Assembly (NCBI RefSeq): GCF_014132355.1
Contig: NZ_BLZO01000118.1
Span: 124,001 to 188,000 of the forward strand
Source of the DNA: Okeania sp. KiyG1
GTDB lineage: Bacteria > Cyanobacteriota > Cyanobacteriia > Cyanobacteriales > Microcoleaceae
DNA: 64,000 nt
Direction: 5' to 3'
Below the pieces are notes generated by a model. It was given only the letters and a program-made list of their open reading frames with translations, did not search any database and was not told where the DNA came from. The translations under genes were made by a program, and so were the position numbers. Shown here piece by piece: positions 57,997-64,000 of the stretch (position 1 is its first letter; each line of letters begins with the position of its first letter).

Positions 57997-58116
57997 TTAA
58001 AGTTCCTTGCTATAGCATTTCCCAACCTCGTGAGGTACAGTTATGGAGATCCCCCCTAACCCCCCTTGAGAAGGGGGGAACTGGAAGTCCCCCTTTTTAA
58101 GGGGGATTTAGGGGGA
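57997..58116. repeat. Inverted repeat of CCCCCT/AGGGGG type
   Basis: GATCCCCCCTAACCCCCCTT, GAGAAGGGGGGAACTGG, TCCCCCTTTTTAAGGGGGAT and TTAGGGGGATCA form strong stems between the KGGVGR gene and the HEPN gene. Similar blocks occur at 42420-42480 and 44820. It could terminate transcription from the HEPN side. Confidence 0.6.
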
Positions 58117-58659
58117 TCATAAATGCACTTCATAACTGTGGGAATTGCTTATAGATATCCTACCATCCAAAATTAGTCTGGGAATAATTTCGTTATAGAT
58201 TTCCGCTGCTCGTTCAACTGCTTCTGTTGCCTGCTTTTCATTCCACAAACCAGACCTAAAATAACGTCGCTGTGGATGATAGTCAGTTAAAACAGTTCCG
58301 TTTGTCCGGGAAATTGACAGTTGAGAATCAAGAATAGGATAAATTATCCGCAACCTTTCAATACTTTGACCTTCAAGTTCTGTTAAATTGTGACCGAATT
58401 TTTGACAATCTTTATTGTCAATACATTGCTCTACTAGAACTTTGAAAGTACATTCTACCACATAACCCGCCAAATAAACTGCATTATCCCAACGATGTCG
58501 AGCGAGCAAAACTTCCGCATCATGTAAATGTCTTCCCGCAGCTTGGATAAATCAGGACTTACGCAGACACTCTACATATAGTGAGGGCGAATACCATTCG
58601 CCCCTACAGATGGTGTTTTAAATGTCAATTTGCGTAAGTCCTGTAAATGATTCTTCCAT
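58117..58659 (-). pseudogene. HEPN-domain protein interrupted by a 91-bp MITE
   Basis: The frame beyond the insertion reads QAAGRHLHDAEVLLARHRWD, NAVYLAGYVVECTFKVLVEQ, then KFGHNLTELEGQSIERLR, a HEPN-type four-helix protein. Upstream, after the MITE, lies ATG GAA GAA TCA TTT. Removing the MITE (58553-58643) and one TAAAT copy joins them in frame as MEESFIQAAGRHLHDAEVLL. The 96-bp insertion preserves frame but contains a TAA. A TTG at 58509 could restart translation. The HEPN start is 4 bases after the URC1 stop. HEPN proteins often pair with a nucleotidyltransferase or act as RNases, but no Rx4-6H motif is evident here. Confidence 0.8.
58553..58643. mobile_element. MITE-A copy, 91 bp with TAAAT target duplication
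   Basis: Inverted ends CAGGACTTACGCAGACAC and TTTGCGTAAGTCCTG. Inner block GAGGGCGAATACCATTCGCC is a palindrome. Flanked by TAAAT (58548-58552, 58644-58648). Inserted into the fifth codon region of the HEPN gene. Confidence 0.9.
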
Positions 58660-58662
58660 GTT

Positions 58663-59910
58663 TTAATCAGTTAAATTTCTGCCTTTAATCTCTGACAAAA
58701 CATTCTCATCCGGCACCTCTCCATCTGTATAATAACCCGCCGCTTTCTTCGCCGCAATTTCCACCTGCGCATCTTCCGGCACCAAATCATCAGGAATAGG
58801 TACTCGCTCCACTATCTCAATACCAGAATTAACAATAGCGTTATACTTCATATCGCTCATCGACACCAAACGGTCAATCTTACTCACACCCAACCAATGC
58901 AAAACATCTGGCATCAATTCCTGAAACCGCATATCTTGTACCCCCGCTACACATTCAGTCCGAGCAAAATAAGCATCTGCGCGATCGCCTCCTTCCTGTC
59001 TTTTCCGAGCATTGTAAACCAAAAACTTAGTCACCTCTCCCAACGCTCTTCCCTCTTTACGAAAATAAACTATCACACCCACTCCACCCTCCTGCGCTGT
59101 CTGAATACAAACTTCAATACCATGCACCAAATAGGGGCGACAAGTACAAATATCAGAACCGAAAACATCCGAACCATTACACTCATCGTGAACCCTGACT
59201 GCCAATTTTTTTGTGGGGTCAGCAACATCAGCAACATTTCCCACTATATATACTGTCGTACCACCAATAGGAGGCAAAAACAAATGTAAATCTGGGCGCG
59301 TTACCAACTCCGGAAACATTCCACCCATTTGTTGAAACAACACCCGACGCAAGTCACTTTCTTCCACATTCAGTCGTTTAGAAATTCCTGGCAAATGCCA
59401 AACTGGGTCGATCGCTGCTTTCGTTACCAATAAATTACCATTATCTTTAACAATATTGCCATCAACTTTCAATACACCCTTAGCAACAGCATCCTGTAAT
59501 TCTGGCATATTAATATTTGCCTTCGTGATTGCAATAGTAGGTAGGATGTTATATCCCTGTTCATAGTAAGACGCAAATACCTCTTCCACCACCGCCCCCC
59601 AAGGATCGAGACAGACAATTTTATCGGGGTCATACCAGCTCGGATGAGGGCCAATATGTGCTACCGGAGAAGTATTTGTTAAATCAGCACGGTGATTTGA
59701 TTGTAGTTTACCAGAAGCGATCGCCAAAGCACGATAAACAGCATAAGAACCGGAATGAGTACCAATGACATTACGATGGTTAGGATTACTCAAAGACCCG
59801 ATCGCAGGTCCCCGCTCTATGGGGTCTTGAGCGCCCCACTGCACGGGAATTGGTTTTTTGTCGGCAGGACCAGGATGAGAGGTTAATACAATATGCTTAT
59901 GCTTTGCCAT
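58663..59910 (-). CDS. URC1: URC1 (GTP cyclohydrolase II-like uracil-catabolism protein)
   Basis: 415 residues from ATG 59910 (MAKHKHIVLTSHPGPADKKP), the family start. The frame opens upstream at 59979 without support. The N-terminal domain of about 200 residues is specific to URC1 (NVIGTHSGSYAVYRALAIAS, CLDPWGAVVEEVF). It is followed by a GTP cyclohydrolase II-type domain: VRVHDECNGSDVFGSDICTC (zinc Cys), RKEGRALGEVTKF and KYNAIVNSGIEIVER. Yeast Urc1 and bacterial homologues are needed for uracil degradation and do not make riboflavin. The HEPN remnant follows directly. upp and URC4 are 15-17 kb away. Confidence 0.93.
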   Translation of the reverse strand: MAKHKHIVLTSHPGPADKKPIPVQWGAQDPIERGPAIGSLSNPNHRNVIGTHSGSYAVYRALAIASGKLQSNHRADLTNTSPVAHIGPHPSWYDPDKIVCLDPWGAVVEEVFASYYEQGYNILPTIAITKANINMPELQDAVAKGVLKVDGNIVKDNGNLLVTKAAIDPVWHLPGISKRLNVEESDLRRVLFQQMGGMFPELVTRPDLHLFLPPIGGTTVYIVGNVADVADPTKKLAVRVHDECNGSDVFGSDICTCRPYLVHGIEVCIQTAQEGGVGVIVYFRKEGRALGEVTKFLVYNARKRQEGGDRADAYFARTECVAGVQDMRFQELMPDVLHWLGVSKIDRLVSMSDMKYNAIVNSGIEIVERVPIPDDLVPEDAQVEIAAKKAAGYYTDGEVPDENVLSEIKGRNLTD

Positions 59911-60722
59911 TTTTCTTAACTTTGAGATAATAATTATATTATTTGTTTTGATGAAAATAAGCATAGCATAATTCAACAAAATATAACTTCAAGCAGGTTT
60001 AACCTTCTGAAAAGAATGTGAAAATGTATTACATAATTATCGCCAATATAGTATAATATCCTATAACTCAAATGAACATTTATATAGTCATATAATGTGA
60101 CTTTTTAGATTAGTATTCAAATGAATATTAGTTCTAAGTATTCAGCCGTCAGTTATCAACAAATGATAACTGATAACTGATAATTGAAAAAACTGTCAGC
60201 GTAAGCATTTCCTGCGGAATGCTGCGCAAACAGCTATTAGCTGTCAGCTAGCCTCCTCCGGAGGAACTGCGGACTTCAGCAACAAAATTTTCTCCTTAAG
60301 GACAGTGTTTAAATTAACAACTGACTTTAAGGGCAAGGGAATTCATTAATTGATAATTGATAATGGATAATTGATAATTACCTCGGGTTTTAACCGTTAC
60401 GGAATTGAATATAAGGAAATATTATTTCTTCTCTTGGTTGATTGGATATGGCGAGGTTCCCTCGCCATCCCTCAACCGCTTATTTCCCCGATCAAGGGGA
60501 GGCTTCAAGGCGCGAATTATTTAATTATTAATTATTAATTATTCGGTAACTTTTGTAGTAAGATAATTAAATATTGCTTTGATCCTAAACTAAAAGCAAT
60601 AGCTGATAGCTGAAGTCCGCAGTTCCGACCATAGGAGGCTGGCTGACTGCTGAATGCTTACCTGTCAGCTATCAACTAATGATAACTGATAACTGTTAAC
60701 TGATAACTGATAACTGAAAAAG
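59911..60722. other. Repeat-filled spacer
   Basis: AT-rich URC1 promoter region, then GTTATCAACAAATGATAACTG-type inverted repeats (60150-60190, 60670-60718), GCGTAAGCATTTCCTGCGGA, and ATR copy 13 (60343-60549). No gene. Confidence 0.6.
60343..60549 (+). repeat. ATR copy 13 (full-length)
   Basis: TTCATTAATTGATAATTGAT, AATTACCTCGGGTTTTAACC, GAATATAAGGAAATATTATT, TCTTGGTTGATTGGATATGG, the CGAGGTTCCCTCGCCATC hairpin, CAACCGCTTATTTCCCCGAT, CAAGGGGAGGCTTCAAGGCG and iterated TTAATTATTAATTATTCGG. Closest to copy 11. Confidence 0.8.
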
Positions 60723-61766
60723 ATGAATTATATTAATCGTCGTCAATTTATTCAGTATAGTAGCCTCGCTATTAGTACCAGCATATTAACAAGTTGTGCT
60801 ACTCCTGATAACTCCAATTCTACTGCTAAAAATAACAAAAATCTTGACAAAGTAACCTATGGAACTAATTGGTATGCTCAAGGCGAACATGGAGGCTTTT
60901 ATCAAGCAATTGCTACAGGTATTTATGAAGATTATGGATTAGATGTTACTATTAAAATGGGCAATGCTCAAGTGAATGGAACTCAGCTATTAGTAGGGGG
61001 AGTAATTGACTTTTATATGGGGGTTAGTATAGAGGCAATTAATTCTGTAGAAGCTGGAATTCCTACCATTACAGTTGCAGCTATTTTCCAAAAAGACCCT
61101 CAAGTATTAATTGCTCATCCAGGAGTCGGAAATGACTCTTTAGAACAACTAAAAGGCAAGCCGATTTTAGTATCCCCTTTATCCGAAAAAGGTTACTGGT
61201 CGTTTCTTAGAGCTAAGTTTGGTTATACAGACGACCAAAGACGTCCTTACAATTTTAGTGTAGCTCCATTTTTACTAGATAAAAACTCAATTCAACAAGG
61301 TTATCTAACCTCCGAACCTTTTACAATTGAGCAAAAAGGAGGCTTTAAACCTGTAGTTATGTTATTAGCAGATGCCGGTTATAAACCTTACGCTACTACT
61401 ATAGCAACAACAACAAAAATGGTAGAAGAAAATCCTGATTTAGTGCAGAGATTTGTCGATGCTTCAATTAAAGGTTGGTATAGTTATTTAGAAAATCCTG
61501 AACCAGCTAATCAATTAATCAAAAAAGATAATCCAGAAATGACAGATGAGTTATTAGCTTATAGCTTAGAAAAAATGAAAGAATATGGCATTATTACTTC
61601 TGGAGATGCTGCCACAAAAGGTATTGGTGCGATGACCGATGAACGATGGAAATCATTCTTTGATGCTGTTGTAGAGGCTGGAATAGTCAAGCCAGATACT
61701 AACTATAAAGAAGGTTATACTTTACAATTTGTTAATCAGGAAGCAGGAAATATAATTAATAATTAA
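60723..61766 (+). CDS. ABC transporter substrate-binding lipoprotein, NMT1/THI5-like
   Basis: 347 residues. The signal has twin arginines (INRRQFIQYSSLAIS) and a lipobox (ILTSC), so it is a Tat- or Sec-exported lipoprotein. The NMT1/THI5-type binding domain follows: YGTNWYAQGEHGGFYQAIATGIYEDYGLDV, GNAQVNGTQLLVGGVIDFYM, and LIAHPGVGNDSLEQLKGKPILV. Proteins of this group bind pyrimidine precursors, sulfonates or nitrate-like ligands. It sits about 800 bases from URC1, divergently oriented, which suggests uracil or another pyrimidine as ligand. No permease or ATPase genes are in the window. The last residues (NIINN) merge into a TTAATAATTAATAA repeat. Confidence 0.88.
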   Translation: MNYINRRQFIQYSSLAISTSILTSCATPDNSNSTAKNNKNLDKVTYGTNWYAQGEHGGFYQAIATGIYEDYGLDVTIKMGNAQVNGTQLLVGGVIDFYMGVSIEAINSVEAGIPTITVAAIFQKDPQVLIAHPGVGNDSLEQLKGKPILVSPLSEKGYWSFLRAKFGYTDDQRRPYNFSVAPFLLDKNSIQQGYLTSEPFTIEQKGGFKPVVMLLADAGYKPYATTIATTTKMVEENPDLVQRFVDASIKGWYSYLENPEPANQLIKKDNPEMTDELLAYSLEKMKEYGIITSGDAATKGIGAMTDERWKSFFDAVVEAGIVKPDTNYKEGYTLQFVNQEAGNIINN

Positions 61767-62064
61767 TAATTAATAATTAATAATTAATAATGTAAGCATT
61801 CAGCTATTAGCTGTCAGCTGTTAGCTCTCATGAAGGGGTAATAGACTGTTTCAGCCAGCTTTTGCTTTTATAGCAAGTATAAATTATGCCTCAAAAAGTA
61901 ATAGCTGATAGCTGACTGCTGTTTGCGCAGCATTCCGAAGGAAATGCTTACTTAATAATTACCTTTTCTTTATAAGAAGAGGTAATTCTGAATTCTAAAT
62001 TCTAAATTTTTGAAGATTCCTGTATAATAAAAATTAGCCAACAAAATTACGCAAGAAGAAAATT
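61767..62064. other. Short repeats upstream of terD
   Basis: Iterated TAATTAATAATTAATAA, then AGCATTCAGCTATTAGCTGTC and its complement near 61905-61950 (GACTGCTG...GAAATGCTTAC). No gene. Confidence 0.5.
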
Positions 62065-62637
62065 ATGTCTATTAATCTAAGCAAAGGTGAAAGAGTAAAT
62101 CTTTCCAAAGAATCTCCTAATTTGAAACAAGCAGGTATTGGCTTGGGATGGGATGTAAATACTACAGATACAGGAGCAGACTTTGACTTAGATGCCTCTA
62201 TATTTATGTTAGGAGCTAATGGAAAAATTCCGGCAGAAAAATACTTTGTTTTCTACAATAATCTCATATCACCAGATAGTTCAGTCAAACATTCAGGAGA
62301 TAGTAGAACAGGAGAAGGTTCTGGAGATGATGAAGTAATAGAAATTGATTTAACAAAAGTAGACCAAGCTATTCAAGAAATAGTATTTGTAGTGACTATC
62401 CATGAAGCAGATGCCAGAAGACAAAACTTTGGACAAGTTAGAAATTCTTTTATTAGAATCTACGATATTACCACCGAAGAAGAAGTAGCTAAATATGAAT
62501 TAGAAGAAGATTTTTCACGAGAAACAGCTTTGGAATTTGGCAGACTTTATCGCAAAGATAATGATTGGAGATTCCAAGCTGTCGGACAAGGTTATAACTC
62601 TGGTTTACAAGGATTTGTTGATAAATATGCCTCTTAA
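62065..62637 (+). CDS. terD: TerD-family stress protein
   Basis: 190 residues. The TerD beta-sandwich has MSINLSKGERVNLSKESPNL at the start, GLGWDVNTTDTGADFDLDAS with the calcium-binding acidic cluster, then VKHSGDSRTGEGSGDDEVIEIDL, the second calcium motif, and FIRIYDITTEEEVAKYELEED. Full length. TerD proteins bind Ca2+ and form part of tellurite/stress-response systems. A VWA protein gene follows by 226 bases on the same strand, the usual TerD-VWA pairing, and TerB is encoded at 30.9 kb. Confidence 0.95.
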   Translation: MSINLSKGERVNLSKESPNLKQAGIGLGWDVNTTDTGADFDLDASIFMLGANGKIPAEKYFVFYNNLISPDSSVKHSGDSRTGEGSGDDEVIEIDLTKVDQAIQEIVFVVTIHEADARRQNFGQVRNSFIRIYDITTEEEVAKYELEEDFSRETALEFGRLYRKDNDWRFQAVGQGYNSGLQGFVDKYAS

Positions 62638-62863
62638 ATCGTAAGCATTCAGCTGTCAGCCTTCAGCCATCAGCTATTGCTTTTAGAGACTGTTTGTAAA
62701 GTTAGGAATTTGGCAATCAATGAATAATATTTTTTGGTTTAATTAAACTTAATCAATTATAGCACTACAAGAATTGGGCGCGGACATTTTTTTAATCCTA
62801 AAACCCTTTTACAGTTTGCTATTCCCTATTCCCTATTCCCTAGTGCGTAGCGCCATAAAAATT

Positions 62864-63643
62864 ATGCCCATATCTCTAGAAAAAATTGAAAGAGATGCTC
62901 CCAGATTAATCGATCTTGCTAAAAAAGCAGATATTTCAATCCTTAAGGCAAATCTAACAAATCATCAGGCTAAAGTTGCACTTTGCCTAGATATTTCTGG
63001 CTCGATGTCCTTCCTTTATTCATCTGGTAAAATTCAAACTTTAGCAGAAAAAATATTAGCTCTAGGATGTCGGTTCGATGATAACGGTTCTATAGACATT
63101 TTTCTGTTTGGACAAAATCCTCATCGGGTAGGAGAAATGACTTTAGGTAACTTCCAAGATTTTATTCCTAACATAGAACAACAACATCGTCTAGAAGCAG
63201 GAACTTATTATGGCAAAGTCATGAAAATGATTAGAAAGTTCTATTTTCCAGAGGGAAATGGCGATAGTAGAGATTCTCCTTTTGCTGCAGATGAACCAAT
63301 TTATGTAATGTTTGTCACTGATGGGGCAACTTCTGATGAAGAGGAAACACAAAACCAGTTAAAATGGTCGTCTTTTGAGCCAATTTTTTGGCAGTTTATG
63401 GGTATTGGTAAGCCACGGAAAGATGTTTCTGGAGAAGGACTTTCAGGTTTTGTGGGTAAAGCATTAGCTACTGATTTTAGCTTTCTGGAAAAACTTGATG
63501 AAATGAAGGGTTATACTGACAATGCAACTTTCTTTAATGTAGAAGACCCAGAAAGTATTTCCGATGACGAGCTTTACGATATATTAATGGCAGAATATCC
63601 TACTTGGGTAAAGTTTGCTTATTCTAAAAAGTTACTTCAATAG
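62864..63643 (+). CDS. VWA-domain protein (TerF/TerY-like)
   Basis: 259 residues from the ATG at 62864 (MPISLEKIERDAPRLIDLAK), chosen over 62774 because the first 30 residues of the longer frame come from repeat-like DNA (CCCTATTCCCTATTCCC). The VWA domain has the complete MIDAS: DISGSM, the Thr in LEAGTYYGKVM, and the Asp in FVTDGATSDEE. It resembles the C-terminal part of TerF proteins and single VWA partners of TerD in stress systems. It probably forms a calcium/metal-dependent complex with TerD. Confidence 0.9.
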   Translation: MPISLEKIERDAPRLIDLAKKADISILKANLTNHQAKVALCLDISGSMSFLYSSGKIQTLAEKILALGCRFDDNGSIDIFLFGQNPHRVGEMTLGNFQDFIPNIEQQHRLEAGTYYGKVMKMIRKFYFPEGNGDSRDSPFAADEPIYVMFVTDGATSDEEETQNQLKWSSFEPIFWQFMGIGKPRKDVSGEGLSGFVGKALATDFSFLEKLDEMKGYTDNATFFNVEDPESISDDELYDILMAEYPTWVKFAYSKKLLQ

Positions 63644-63681
63644 AAAATTTTGATTTTTAGTTAAATATAACTTCAAAATCA

Positions 63682-63826
63682 AAAGGTGAAGATTATGTAG
63701 AACAATACTTTTTTGAAATAGAGCAACAGTTTTCCCAAGTCTATGAAAACCACCACACTATACCTAAGTGGTTGTGGCAAAAGATTCAACCAGTCTTGGA
63801 GCAGAAGAAGGAAGTATTTCACTGAT
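63682..63826 (+). CDS. Short coding-like fragment
   Basis: After a stop, a frame without its own ATG reads GEDYVEQYFFEIEQQFSQ and continues VYENHHTIPKWLWQKIQPVLEQKKEVFH before TGA. The aromatic and charged composition looks like real protein, but no start or family is visible. It may be the end of a gene whose 5' part was lost. Confidence 0.35.
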
Positions 63827-63851
63827 TTGTTGTTCAGCTCTCAATTACTAA

Positions 63852-64000
63852 CTAACAGCAAATTCAGTTAAACTACGTTTATAGGGGGCATGAAATCCTA
63901 AGACAATATCTTTTTTTAGGAACTCCAGCAGTTATTAACTGATTGGCAATTCCGATTTCTGTTCCATCTCTTTGAATCCATATTTTATTATCTCTTAAAT
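63852..64000 (-). CDS. xisI: XisI-family protein, 3' end (cut by window edge)
   Basis: The minus strand reads RDNKIWIQRDGTEIGIANQL, then ITAGVPKKDIVLGFHAPYKR and LTEFAVS before TAG. This is the conserved C-terminus of XisI (fdxN element excision controlling factor). The gene begins beyond the window. XisH usually lies upstream of XisI. In non-heterocystous cyanobacteria XisH/XisI pairs are common and behave like accessory or toxin-antitoxin-like genes rather than true excision factors, although that role is not proven. Confidence 0.9.

Overview
The window is from a filamentous, low-coding-density cyanobacterium. The evidence is the many GCGATCGC (HIP1) octamers, the cyanobacterial gene families (RRM Rbp, DUF1636, XisI, B12-riboswitch-controlled HupE), the AT-rich composition, the long repeat-filled spacers, and a group II intron inside a housekeeping gene. 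Overall it resembles the Trichodesmium/Okeania group, but I cannot fix the genus from sequence alone. No tRNA, rRNA or CRISPR array was seen.

Layout. 1-5.1 kb: a small hypothetical, an iron-alcohol/glycerol dehydrogenase whose 3' end runs into a tnpB remnant, and a class I aminotransferase. 5.6-7.3 kb: a graveyard with an IS5-type relic and an iscB relic, each interrupted by the same dispersed repeat. 7.4-9.5 kb: rbp and clpX. 10.3-11.6 kb: an intact tnpB. 11.7-15.6 kb: a cobalt/B12 locus (cobalamin riboswitch, hupE with an in-frame stop, DUF1636 protein, CobW GTPase). 17.4-21.2 kb: EF-hand protein, tyrosinase, and a tyrosinase paralogue that lost its copper domain. 21.5-24.6 kb: frameshifted ABC1 kinase gene and a membrane protein. 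25.0-26.5 kb: an ISAs1-type element with target duplication. 27.2-30.3 kb: leuD split by a group II intron with a broken reverse transcriptase. 30.9-37 kb: TerB, STAS, tnpB and Rieske relics, and a decayed iscB with a probable HEARO/omega RNA. 37.3-47.5 kb: TetR, DUF2459, hisA, methyltransferase-upp, folB, URC4 (DUF1688), folK, an SDR and a QueD-type enzyme. 48-58.7 kb: a minus-strand cluster made of a HEPN gene broken by a MITE, a KGGVGR ParA-like ATPase, a P-loop ATPase, a giant TPR/histidine kinase and a receiver-AlbA_2 regulator. 58.7-64 kb: URC1, a substrate-binding lipoprotein, TerD, a VWA protein and the 3' end of xisI.

How it works together. upp, URC4 and URC1 are the three core genes of the URC uracil-catabolism route, and the nearby NMT1-type binding protein may supply substrate. 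folB, folK, the SDR and the PTPS homologue are a pterin neighbourhood. The 49.5-58.7 kb cluster is the best candidate for an undescribed system: two different P-loop NTPases, a roughly 1,200-residue TPR sensor joined to a kinase, and a response regulator with an AlbA_2/Schlafen-like output domain.

Two processes shape the window. Several families of short non-autonomous repeats, some nested and some with clear target duplications, have inserted into genes and into older elements. In addition, a large number of genes carry one-base indels, mostly in A/T homopolymers. These could be consensus sequencing errors, true decay, or sites tolerated through slippage. Broken genes below are marked with this doubt.
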